From positions 49,601 to 113,600 of the forward strand of contig DYMB01000005.1 of assembly GCA_020721805.1 (NCBI GenBank): a stretch of DNA of 64,000 nt, in the 5' to 3' direction. Below the pieces are notes generated by a model. That model saw only the letters and a list, made by a program, of their open reading frames with translations, ran no database searches and had not been told where the DNA came from. This document shows positions 57,306 to 64,000 of this stretch, one piece after another (the first letter of the stretch is position 1; each line of letters starts with the position of its first letter). The DNA comes from Acetofilamentum sp. (GTDB lineage Bacteria > Hydrothermota > 32-111). Position numbers and translations under genes: made by a program.

Positions 57306-58805
57306 ATGAAAAAATTATCTATTGTGATTATTATTTTTCTTTTTCTGACGATTTTCTCCTCATCACAGTATACTCAACTCTTTATCGAGCAGGCGATCAA
57401 AAATTATAAAATTTATGATGATGAGATATTTTTTAAAATTTCACAACTCTATTCGCTTGAAGGGAATTTTGAAAATTTTTGGGGAAGTGTAAAAAATATA
57501 AAAAATTATGATTTAAGAATTCTGTTATTTAAAGAGAGTTTTTTTGAGAATCTTTCAAAAGATAATTTTGATTTTCTATACTCTTTTCTTGATAATGTAG
57601 ATGATTCTTTGAAATCAAAATATTATTTTGAACTTTTTAAAAAATTTAAAGTGAAATATAACATATACGAAGCAAAAAAATATCTTGCACTCTCCGAAAA
57701 AAATCTTCCTTCTGTTTATTCAAATTTTGAAAAAATGGTTTTGAAAATTTCAATAGGGGAAGGGTTTGGTGAATTAAATGAGACTGCAAAAGCGATATCT
57801 ATTCTTAATTCAACATTTTGGCAAATAAGTTTTATGAAAAAAAATACCGACAAAAAAATTCTTTTCCTTTTTCTTTATGAAGCCTACAGAAAACTTAATC
57901 TCAAAATAAATTCAAAAATCACTTTTATGCAGTTTGAGTTTGAAAAGGATCCTGAACTTTTGCTTTTACTTTCAAAAAAATTTTTACAACTCGGTGATAG
58001 TTTGAACACGAAAAAATTTTTAAATCTTGCATATATAAATAGTAAAATAGATGATGATAAAAAAAGAGGATGGATGCTTTCGGAAATTGCTAATATGTAT
58101 AATGTTTTAAACGATAAAAGTATGTTAAAAAAGGTATCAGTCGATTGTATAAAAACGGGTAAAGGTCTAAGCAGTAGAATAGAGAGAGTTAATATAATTT
58201 TATCAGTTTTAAAATATGTAAAGGATGAAAATCTTGAAAAATTTATAGCCGGGGATATTTCTTTTGTGAAGGATGATAAAACCAGAATCGATCTGTATTT
58301 AAAATTTATTGAAACTTTTTTTCAAAAAAACGAAAAGGAAAAAGGTTTTGTATTTTTAAAAATAATACTCAAAGAATTGAAATATCTTAATGTTAAAAAT
58401 AGATCATATTTTTTAAACCTCATCTCTGAAATGTATTCTTCCTATGGTAATAGGGAAGAATGTGAAACTTTTATAAAATTGGTAAAAAGGGAGCATAAAA
58501 AATTTGTTCATATAGTTGCAAAAATGTATATATATAATGGAGATTTTTCAAAAAGTATAAGATCTCTTGGAACGATAAAAGATGATGATGAAAAATTTGT
58601 TATATTGAACCTTATGCAACGGGAAGGTTTCATGGTAAACGATAAAGAACTGCATAATCTTTTAATCAAAGAAAATTTAATGCGGATAGAAAAAATAAAG
58701 AATAACAGATTAAAATCGATACTCTTGCTTGATCTTGCTTTTAATATTCTGAAATATCAAATTTATATTGATAATAAGAGTTTGAGTATTTTAGAAACTA
58801 TTTAA
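57306..58805 (+). CDS. secreted helical-repeat (TPR-like) protein, function unknown
   Basis: The 499-residue protein has a signal peptide (KKLSIVIIIFLFLTIFSSS). Nearly all the rest is amphipathic helix pairs of about 34 residues, for example KKRGWMLSEIANMYNVLNDKSML and RSYFLNLISEMYSSYGNREECETF, spacing that suggests degenerate TPR or SEL1-like repeats. No catalytic motif is apparent. It is transcribed alone, divergently from the glycosyltransferase gene, and its 3' end overlaps the M28 peptidase gene by 8 nt. A periplasmic scaffold role is a guess. Confidence 0.7.
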   Translation: MKKLSIVIIIFLFLTIFSSSQYTQLFIEQAIKNYKIYDDEIFFKISQLYSLEGNFENFWGSVKNIKNYDLRILLFKESFFENLSKDNFDFLYSFLDNVDDSLKSKYYFELFKKFKVKYNIYEAKKYLALSEKNLPSVYSNFEKMVLKISIGEGFGELNETAKAISILNSTFWQISFMKKNTDKKILFLFLYEAYRKLNLKINSKITFMQFEFEKDPELLLLLSKKFLQLGDSLNTKKFLNLAYINSKIDDDKKRGWMLSEIANMYNVLNDKSMLKKVSVDCIKTGKGLSSRIERVNIILSVLKYVKDENLEKFIAGDISFVKDDKTRIDLYLKFIETFFQKNEKEKGFVFLKIILKELKYLNVKNRSYFLNLISEMYSSYGNREECETFIKLVKREHKKFVHIVAKMYIYNGDFSKSIRSLGTIKDDDEKFVILNLMQREGFMVNDKELHNLLIKENLMRIEKIKNNRLKSILLLDLAFNILKYQIYIDNKSLSILETI

Positions 58806-60060
58806 TTTTTTTTAAATTTTCAACAACATCCTCTATTGAAAGTCCTCTTCCTTTAAAATATTCTTCTATCTTTTTTTTGATCTGATCATCTATATCTCTT
58901 TCTATTGGGTTTAAAGAAGCGTTACCTACCATCTGTATAAAATTTTTACCAAAGTTTATGAGTGGAACAAGTCCATTTTCATTTATGTATTCTATGGAAT
59001 CTTTTCTTGTATGGACGAATCTTGATGGTAATCCCCCAGCTCTAAAAAGGTTTATGGTTGGAACCCCTTTTAAAGAGAATGGCATATTATCACTTGAATA
59101 TATATCCTTTTTAACATTTATGGGATTATCGTTTATCCTTGAAATAAATTTTACTATAGATGTAAGATAATCGTTGGCTGTAACTATGCAATGGTTTGTG
59201 CCGAATGGGTCGCCTGCAACATCAAAATTTATTCCTACAATAATATCTTTTAAACTCTTTTCATTTCTTGCAACATAGAATCTACTTCCCCATAAACCCC
59301 ATTCTTCTCCAGAAAAGAATATAAAGATGATATCTCTTTTCACTCGATTTTTATAAAAATGGTAGATGAGTTCAGCCATTATTCCAGTTCCACCGCTGTT
59401 GTCCGAAGCGCCGGGTGATCCGGGGACGGTATCGGTATGTCCCATAACAACTATTTTTTCATTACAATTTTTTCTTCCTTTTATCTGGACAATTATATTC
59501 TCGCTCTTTGTTTTGTAAGTCTTTCCCTTACCCTGAATCTTTACTTTTTTTCCTTTGAAATCAAGCAATTTTAACATATCGGTATAGGGTATATCTATCA
59601 ATGGAATTATACAATCTTTCTTTATCATCCAATCTGAAAGATGTAAGGAGGATGTAAGTTCATCGGTTCTTGAACATGTGATTATACCTTTTATCTTTTT
59701 TTCCTTCAATGATGGAAATTCTGATAAACCTGGTCTTTGAGCCATAATGATAATTTTTTCTTTTAAATTTTTGTCAACACTATTTATCTGTTCAAAAGAT
59801 TCTACATAATCTAATTCACCTTCAACTGAAAATGGGACTGTCAAACCGTAAGGGGTTCCTTCAATTTTTTTTGCTCCATAGAATATATATCCTTTATCGA
59901 TTTCTGAAATATAAAGAGGGAACTCTAAAGTTTTAAAATCCAATTTTATATCTTTTAAAAATTGTTTTATAATTTTGATTGTTCTTCTATGATTTTCAGT
60001 TCCAGCAACCCTTTCACCTTTTATCTTCAACATAAGATCATATGCAATTTTTCCATCCAT
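58798..60060 (-). CDS. M28-family metallopeptidase (aminopeptidase-like)
   Basis: The 420-residue protein has an N-terminal half with a PA-like inserted domain (about 75-195). The M28 core has GHTDTVPGSPGASDNSGG near 207-225 (His and bridging Asp), FFSGEEWGLWGSRFY near 248 (catalytic Glu pair), NFDVAGDPFG near 280 and a C-terminal metal-binding His in FVHTRKDS near 350. There is no signal peptide, so it probably acts in the cytosol. AAAGGAGG precedes the ATG by four bases. Confidence 0.93.
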   Translation of the reverse strand: MDGKIAYDLMLKIKGERVAGTENHRRTIKIIKQFLKDIKLDFKTLEFPLYISEIDKGYIFYGAKKIEGTPYGLTVPFSVEGELDYVESFEQINSVDKNLKEKIIIMAQRPGLSEFPSLKEKKIKGIITCSRTDELTSSLHLSDWMIKKDCIIPLIDIPYTDMLKLLDFKGKKVKIQGKGKTYKTKSENIIVQIKGRKNCNEKIVVMGHTDTVPGSPGASDNSGGTGIMAELIYHFYKNRVKRDIIFIFFSGEEWGLWGSRFYVARNEKSLKDIIVGINFDVAGDPFGTNHCIVTANDYLTSIVKFISRINDNPINVKKDIYSSDNMPFSLKGVPTINLFRAGGLPSRFVHTRKDSIEYINENGLVPLINFGKNFIQMVGNASLNPIERDIDDQIKKKIEEYFKGRGLSIEDVVENLKKIK

Positions 60061-60078
60061 TTTGCCTCCTTTTTTTAG

Positions 60079-60087
60079 AGTATAACA
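60079..60087 (-). promoter_or_regulatory. extended -10 promoter element of the M28 gene
   Basis: The minus strand reads TGTTATACT, an extended -10 (TGn plus TATACT), 18 bases before the ATG at 60060 with the AAAGGAGG site between them. No convincing -35 is seen. Confidence 0.45.
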
Positions 60088-60119
60088 TATAAGAATAAAA
60101 ATTTAAAGTAAATATTTGG

Positions 60120-60148
60120 TTGACTTAATTTAAGCATAAACATATAAT
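60120..60148 (+). promoter_or_regulatory. consensus promoter of mgtE
   Basis: TTGACT (60120-60125), 17 bases, TATAAT (60143-60148). The leader to the ATG at 60175 is only about 20 nt and contains AAGGGG. This leaves no room for an M-box magnesium riboswitch. Confidence 0.75.
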
Positions 60149-60174
60149 AAATATCAAAAAAATAAGGGGTTCTT

Positions 60175-61560
60175 ATGAATGATGGCTACAAATACGATCC
60201 GATGATAAGGTTGTTGAAACCTGAACTGGAGGATATTATAAAGAGTAAAGACTGGAAGAGTTTAAAGGAGATCATCTCTTTCTGGCTGCCTCCAGAGATC
60301 GCTGAACTTTTCAGGGAGATAGAACCAAAAGATAGGGTTGTGATTTTAAGACTTTTACCTAAAGATTTACAGCAGGATCTTTTCTCATATCTTGATAGTG
60401 ATATGCAGGAAGACATTTTAAAAAATCTTTCAAACGATGATATCAAATCTATAATAGAGGAACTTGAACCTGATGATAGGACAGAACTTTTTGAGGAGAT
60501 GCCCCCTGAACTCACAAGAAAAATGATAAACCTTCTCTCACCAGAAGAAAGAAAAAAGGCTCTTAACCTTCTTGGTTATCCTGAAAATAGTGTTGGAAGG
60601 TTGATGAACCCGGATTATATAGCGGTTAAAGTATCATGGAGTGTAGAAAAGACCATAGAGTTTATAAGGAATTATGGAAAAGATGTAGAGAGTATAAATG
60701 TTATATATGTTGTAGATGATGAATGGCATCTTCTTGATGATATACCGTTGAAAAAACTAATATTTGCTAAACCAGAACACAGTATTGAGTCCTTGATGGA
60801 TAGAAATGTTATATATTTGGAATCTGAAATCGATCAGGAAGAGGCTATTAAGATTTTTGAAAAGTATGATCTTATATCTTTGCCTATAACTGATAAAGAT
60901 AGACATCTTCTTGGTGTGGTAACTTTTGATGATATTCTTGATACTGTTAGAGAAGAACATACTGAAGACTTTACAAAATTTTTGGGTATTCAATCACGCG
61001 ATATGGATCTTGATTTTATTACAAGGATTAAGGATGTTCCAATAATGCAAATATTTAAAGCAAGAATAAGTTGGCTTATCGCATTACTCATTATGGATTT
61101 TATAACAGGTGGTATAATTCAGGGTTTTCAGGGGACTATTGCAAAATATGTTGTTCTTGTATCATTTTTACCTGTTCTTGTTGATACGGCAGGTAACGCC
61201 GGGTCTCAATCTGCTACTCTTGTTATAAGAGCACTTGCACTTGGAACTGTTAAATTGAAAGATTGGTTTATTTTAATTTTACGCGAACTGGTTATATCAA
61301 CCCTGCTTGCTCTTGTTATGGGGTTTGGAATTTCACTGATGGGTTTTATCAGAGGAAAGAGTTTTTTAATAGCACAGATTGTTATAATATCTATGATCGT
61401 TAATGTTATAATAGGTAGTCTTATAGGTGTTTTACTTCCCTTTATATTTACAAAGTTAAAAAAGGATCCTGCAACTGCGAGTACCCCTCTGATCACTTCA
61501 CTTGCAGATATAATCGGAACAGGAATATATCTTTCGATAGCATACATTATATTAAGGTAA
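60175..61560 (+). CDS. mgtE: magnesium transporter MgtE
   Basis: The 461 residues show the MgtE order: N domain of helical repeats (about 30-135: ELFREIEPKDRVVILRLLPKDLQ), paired CBS domains (about 140-265: MDRNVIYLESEIDQEEAIKIFEKY), the plug helix, and five membrane helices (about 290-460). The channel region has LVDTAGNAGSQSATLVIRALALG near 340 and the final ATASTPLITSLADIIGTGIYL. CBS and N domains gate the channel by sensing cytosolic magnesium, which fits the lack of an RNA sensor upstream. Confidence 0.97.
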   Translation: MNDGYKYDPMIRLLKPELEDIIKSKDWKSLKEIISFWLPPEIAELFREIEPKDRVVILRLLPKDLQQDLFSYLDSDMQEDILKNLSNDDIKSIIEELEPDDRTELFEEMPPELTRKMINLLSPEERKKALNLLGYPENSVGRLMNPDYIAVKVSWSVEKTIEFIRNYGKDVESINVIYVVDDEWHLLDDIPLKKLIFAKPEHSIESLMDRNVIYLESEIDQEEAIKIFEKYDLISLPITDKDRHLLGVVTFDDILDTVREEHTEDFTKFLGIQSRDMDLDFITRIKDVPIMQIFKARISWLIALLIMDFITGGIIQGFQGTIAKYVVLVSFLPVLVDTAGNAGSQSATLVIRALALGTVKLKDWFILILRELVISTLLALVMGFGISLMGFIRGKSFLIAQIVIISMIVNVIIGSLIGVLLPFIFTKLKKDPATASTPLITSLADIIGTGIYLSIAYIILR

Positions 61561-61585
61561 TATTTTAATTATAAGAGAAAATAGT

Positions 61586-62410
61586 TTAAATATTTCTTTT
61601 CTTTTTCCCTATATAAATAAGAGATGGACTGAAAAATGATGAATCAAAAGATAGTTGATCCGGAATAAAATAGTAGAAAGGGTAAATTATTTTTTGAATT
61701 TTCATTAAAAATGAGTATATTCTTTTTTTATCCTGTGAGGGATTAAATTGATAAAAATCGAATATTCCATAATATCTTAAAAGTTTTATTTCCAGAATAG
61801 ATTCCGGAAACAAATTTAAGAAATTCTTTATATTCATTATATTCAAATTATGTTTTTTTAAAGAATTTTTATTAAGATATGATAGAATTAATTTATTTAG
61901 TCCAGATTTGTTTGGAATCGAAACAACAAGATAACCGTCTGGTTTTAATAATTTTAAATGTCTTTCAACCACATCGTAAGGATTATCAAAATGTTCTACA
62001 AAACCTCTCGATAAAACAAGATCGAAACTTTCATAATATTGCTTTACAATATCATCTGAAAAAAAATTTACTTCAAGAACATTCTTTTCAGAAAATCCGT
62101 GTTTGTTAAAAGATTTTCTATTTAAATCGGCACCACTTTTTGAATATTCTATACCATAGGGAATCGATTTTAAAATTATTGCAAGTTCACTTATAAATTT
62201 TCCAGGTGCGGAACCAATTTCAACTATTTTTGAATTTTGGGGTATTTTTATATATTTTTTTAAAATTTGTAATTCCTTGAATTTTAAAAAAGGCATAAAA
62301 AATTTTTTTGTTCCATTAAAAAGAAAAGATCTTGAAACTAAAGAACTATAATCCTTATTCATAGAATAATATTTTTTTTCCCAATAATCTTTTTCAAAAA
62401 AATTTACCAT
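61586..62410 (-). CDS. class I SAM-dependent methyltransferase
   Basis: The 274-residue protein has SAM motif I as VEIGSAPGKFISELA near residue 64, an acidic residue after strand 2 (YGIEYSKSG), motif II/III FDLVLSRGFVEHFDNPYDVVERHLKLLKPDGYLVVSIPN near 130-170. That is the usual UbiE/COQ5-type Methyltransf_11 layout. The C-terminal 90 residues are basic and family-specific. The substrate is unknown. A TAAAAT -10 box ends six bases before the ATG and there is no ribosome site. Confidence 0.88.
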   Translation of the reverse strand: MVNFFEKDYWEKKYYSMNKDYSSLVSRSFLFNGTKKFFMPFLKFKELQILKKYIKIPQNSKIVEIGSAPGKFISELAIILKSIPYGIEYSKSGADLNRKSFNKHGFSEKNVLEVNFFSDDIVKQYYESFDLVLSRGFVEHFDNPYDVVERHLKLLKPDGYLVVSIPNKSGLNKLILSYLNKNSLKKHNLNIMNIKNFLNLFPESILEIKLLRYYGIFDFYQFNPSQDKKRIYSFLMKIQKIIYPFYYFIPDQLSFDSSFFSPSLIYIGKKKRNI

Positions 62411-62416
62411 CGATAA

Positions 62417-62444
62417 ATTTTAAAGGAAAAAAATTTTTTATCAA
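62417..62444 (-). promoter_or_regulatory. leaderless-type promoter of the methyltransferase gene
   Basis: The minus strand has TTGATA (62444-62439), 16 bases, TAAAAT (62422-62417), then six bases to the ATG at 62410. Confidence 0.65.
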
Positions 62445-62464
62445 TACTTTTTTTTAAAAAACTC

Positions 62465-62492
62465 TTGACAGATTTGAATAGATAATTATAAT
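62465..62492 (+). promoter_or_regulatory. fully consensus promoter of the DUF134-NifX operon
   Basis: TTGACA (62465-62470), 16 bases, TATAAT (62487-62492), matching the sigma70 consensus at all twelve hexamer positions. The predicted +1 is near 62499 and the leader is about 20 nt with AAGGA before the ATG at 62519. Confidence 0.85.
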
Positions 62493-62505
62493 GTGCATAT
62501 GCACA
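62492..62505. promoter_or_regulatory. 14-bp perfect palindrome, candidate autoregulatory operator
   Basis: TGTGCATATGCACA is a perfect inverted repeat that begins on the last base of the -10 box and is centred on the predicted +1. A dimeric repressor bound here would block initiation. The first gene encodes a helix-turn-helix DUF134 protein, the obvious candidate. I did not find the palindrome elsewhere in the window. Confidence 0.7.
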
Positions 62506-62518
62506 AAAAGGAAAAATA

Positions 62519-62836
62519 ATGCCAAGATGTAAAAAAAGAAGATGTTGCAGGTTTTTAGATGGTGAAAAAGTTTTTAAACCTCTATCCTTCAGGTTTGGAG
62601 AGGTTGAAATAGTTAACATCTTTCTTGATGAATTTGAAGCGATAAGGTTATGTGATCATGAAAAGTTAAGTCAGATAGAGGCTTCAGCAAAGATGAAAGT
62701 TTCAAGAGGGACCGTTCAAAGGTTGCTTGAATCTGGAAGGTTTAAGATTGTGGATGCGATTTTAAACAACAAAGTGATAAAAATAGTAAACGAAGGAGGT
62801 CAAAATGAGAATATGTGTTCCAACTGCAGGGAATAG
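62519..62836 (+). CDS. DUF134-family helix-turn-helix regulator
   Basis: The 105-residue protein starts PRCKKRRCCRF (a Cys/Arg-rich segment typical of the family) and continues FKPLSFRFGEVEIVNIFLDEFEAIRLCD. It has a sigma-70 region-4-like HTH at about 55-80 (LSQIEASAKMKVSRGTVQRLLESGRFKIVDAI). DUF134 genes commonly accompany NifX/MTH1175-type genes. Cys residues near the N-terminus could sense metal or redox state; that is inference. Its end overlaps the next gene by 32 nt. Confidence 0.92.
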   Translation: MPRCKKRRCCRFLDGEKVFKPLSFRFGEVEIVNIFLDEFEAIRLCDHEKLSQIEASAKMKVSRGTVQRLLESGRFKIVDAILNNKVIKIVNEGGQNENMCSNCRE

Positions 62837-63188
62837 TGGATTATCTGAAAAAGTTTATGACCATTTTGGAAGTGCTCCATTTTATGCAATTTATGATACT
62901 TCAACAAAATCTGTTGAATTTGTTGAAAATTCAGAAGGAGATCATCAGGGTGGTTCGTGTAAATCATCAAAAGTTATGTCAAAACATAAAGTTGATGTTG
63001 TTATAACAAGTGGAATGGGTAAAAGGGCTATATCGCTTTTAAATGAAATAGGAATAAAAGTCTTTCTTCCTGATGGAGAGACTCTTGAAAAGGCTATAAA
63101 AAAATTTGAATTAAACCAACTTAAAGAATTAACATATCTTGATGGATGCAGCGGACGAGATGATAGAGAACACCATCATTTGCATTGA
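62805..63188 (+). CDS. NifX/MTH1175-like (dinitrogenase iron-molybdenum cofactor family) protein
   Basis: The 127-residue protein has the family fold: CVPTAGNSGLSEKVYDHFGSAPFYAIYD at 4-31, CKSSKVMSKHKVDVVITSGMGKRAISLLNEIGIKVFL, and an end enriched in Cys, Asp and His (DGCSGRDDREHHHLH). The tail could bind metal. No nitrogenase genes are present, so a general iron-sulphur or metallocofactor handling role is likelier. AAGGAGGT (62793-62800) lies four bases before the ATG, inside the DUF134 reading frame, ensuring strong coupled translation. Confidence 0.9.
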   Translation: MRICVPTAGNSGLSEKVYDHFGSAPFYAIYDTSTKSVEFVENSEGDHQGGSCKSSKVMSKHKVDVVITSGMGKRAISLLNEIGIKVFLPDGETLEKAIKKFELNQLKELTYLDGCSGRDDREHHHLH

Positions 63189-63204
63189 GTAAAAATAATA
63201 TAAA

Positions 63205-63233
63205 TTGCTTTTTTCAATAAAAAGTGATATAAC
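63205..63233 (+). promoter_or_regulatory. possible promoter of the SIMPL gene
   Basis: TTGCTT (63205-63210), 17 bases, TATAAC (63228-63233), then 25 bases to the ATG at 63259. An AT-rich inverted repeat (AAAAAGT/ACTTTTT, 63219-63238) overlaps the -10; it is too weak to call a terminator. Confidence 0.4.
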
Positions 63234-63258
63234 TTTTTTAAACAAGGAAGGGGGCTTT

Positions 63259-63945
63259 ATGGGAAAAAAGATTTTTATTATTCTGATCATTTCAACTCTT
63301 TTTTTGACATTTTTTGCAGGTGAATCAAACAGAAGACTAACTGTAATGGGAAATGGAAAGGTTATGGTAAATCCAGATATAGCATATATCTATATTGGAG
63401 TTGAAACGGAGAATGAAAGTGCTGAAAAATCTATTAAAGAGAATAATCAGAAAACAGAAAAAATTATAGAGACTATTAAAATTTCTGGGGTAAAAAAAGA
63501 GGATATAAAAACAACAAATTTTACTCTTTTTATACAACCTCTTTATGATAAAAACTCAAAGAAAATAGGAAACAAATATGTTGTAAATAATACTCTTTTT
63601 CTTTTAGTGCGTGATTTAAACAATCTTGGAAAACTATTAGATAATGTTGTTAAATCTGGAGCAAATCAGATTTATAACATATCTTTTGATGTTGCCAATA
63701 GATCAAAATTTCTTTTACAGGCAAGAAAAGAAGCGGTTAAGGATGCCAAACTTCAGGCTGAAGAAGTTGCAAATGCTGCTGGAGTTGAAATAAAAGAAAT
63801 AGAAACTATAAGTTATTACGATTCATCACCATCTCCATTTTATCGCGCAAGAACGAATGAGATTGATGCTTTCTCATCTGTTCCAATTGAGAGCGGAAGA
63901 ATGGATATATCATCAACAGTAACTATAGTTTATACTCTGAAATAA
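63259..63945 (+). CDS. periplasmic SIMPL-domain (DUF541) protein
   Basis: The start at 63259 is preceded by a GGAAGGGGG purine run and opens a signal peptide (GKKIFIILIISTLFLTFFAG); an in-frame codon at 63205 has no ribosome site. The mature part of about 208 residues has the SIMPL pattern: RRLTVMGNGKVMVNPDIAYIYIGVETE, KEDIKTTNFTLFIQPLYD, ARKEAVKDAKLQAEEVANAAGVEI and a final strand SSTVTIVYTLK. The family includes BP26/OMP28 and forms ring oligomers in the periplasm; its function is unclear. The remaining 55 bases to the window end hold nothing I can call. Confidence 0.88.
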   Translation: MGKKIFIILIISTLFLTFFAGESNRRLTVMGNGKVMVNPDIAYIYIGVETENESAEKSIKENNQKTEKIIETIKISGVKKEDIKTTNFTLFIQPLYDKNSKKIGNKYVVNNTLFLLVRDLNNLGKLLDNVVKSGANQIYNISFDVANRSKFLLQARKEAVKDAKLQAEEVANAAGVEIKEIETISYYDSSPSPFYRARTNEIDAFSSVPIESGRMDISSTVTIVYTLK

Positions 63946-64000
63946 GATAGTGATTGATTGTAATGTGAGATGGTCTTTTACTACAAAATCGTTTCAAGTA

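Noticed and set aside
60061..60174. Possible M-box magnesium riboswitch before mgtE
   Set aside because: The promoter places the transcript start about 20 nt before the ATG, far too short for an M-box, and no conserved stems are visible.
63219..63238. Inverted repeat AAAAAGT/ACTTTTT as a terminator for the NifX operon
   Set aside because: The 7-bp stem is nearly all A-T and overlaps a plausible -10 element; not convincing as a terminator.

Overview
The window is low-GC, gene-dense DNA (about 95% coding) from a Gram-negative-type bacterium. Arginine is written almost only as AGA/AGG and isoleucine very often as ATA. Outer-membrane proteins are evident: a Wzi-like barrel, a patatin fused to a surface-antigen barrel, and a TolC-type channel. 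Three features point to the FCB superphylum or a neighbouring candidate phylum (Bacteroidota, Cloacimonadota or WOR-3-like): a PorX-type response regulator with a PglZ/alkaline-phosphatase domain, a peptidase with a C-terminal tail like the type IX secretion sorting domain, and an 'alternative GlmU' type left-handed beta-helix protein. That placement is inference, because no rRNA is present. I see no rRNA, tRNA, CRISPR array, insertion sequence or prophage. All ordinary stops, including UGA, behave as stops.

Layout. (1) 1-14456, plus strand: 3' end of a CorC-type CBS protein, dnaE, an outer-membrane protein, purA, Wzi-like barrel, polysaccharide flippase, metallo-beta-lactamase-fold hydrolase, uvrB, then M14 carboxypeptidase and a Xer recombinase. 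(2) 33739 down to 14450, minus strand: an almost gapless run of 20 genes. It opens with a three-gene signalling cassette (GAF-GGDEF protein, histidine kinase, PorX-like regulator). It continues through folB, folK, deoxynucleoside kinase, panC, a glmU-type uridylyltransferase, a LytR_C protein, rsfS, argS, purM, hsp20, lon, a DUF1571-like protein, dapA, the Memo and AMMECR1 proteins, purD and a solute-binding protein. (3) 43097 down to 33786, minus: acyl-CoA synthetase, patatin-barrel, a broken EamA transporter, then a TolC/MacA/MacB-like efflux operon. (4) 43193-47147: a lipoprotein facing a frameshifted SLC13/ArsB-like permease, a PAS-GAF sensor and a YkgJ-type cysteine-cluster protein. (5) 47271-55303, plus: rpmH, rnpA, yidD, yidC, jag, mnmE, rph, rluD, topA. 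(6) 55279-63945: beta-helix acyltransferase, glycosyltransferase, a repeat protein, M28 peptidase, mgtE, methyltransferase, a DUF134 regulator with a NifX-type protein, and a SIMPL protein.

The signals I would follow up are these. First, a diguanylate cyclase, histidine kinase and PorX-like phosphodiesterase regulator are fused into one operon, in a genome segment that also carries a candidate secretion cargo. Second, consensus TTGACA/TATAAT promoters sit exactly 6-7 nt before the ATG at several operon heads, which predicts leaderless mRNAs, while genes inside operons use strong Shine-Dalgarno sites and frequent TTG starts. Third, two transporter genes are broken only at A/T homopolymers of 7-8 nt, with one also carrying a nonsense codon. 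Fourth, a 14-bp perfect palindrome is centred on the predicted +1 of the DUF134/NifX operon. Fifth, the two activities of GlmU appear to be split between distant genes.

All calls are from reading the sequence by eye. No alignment, search or computation was available.
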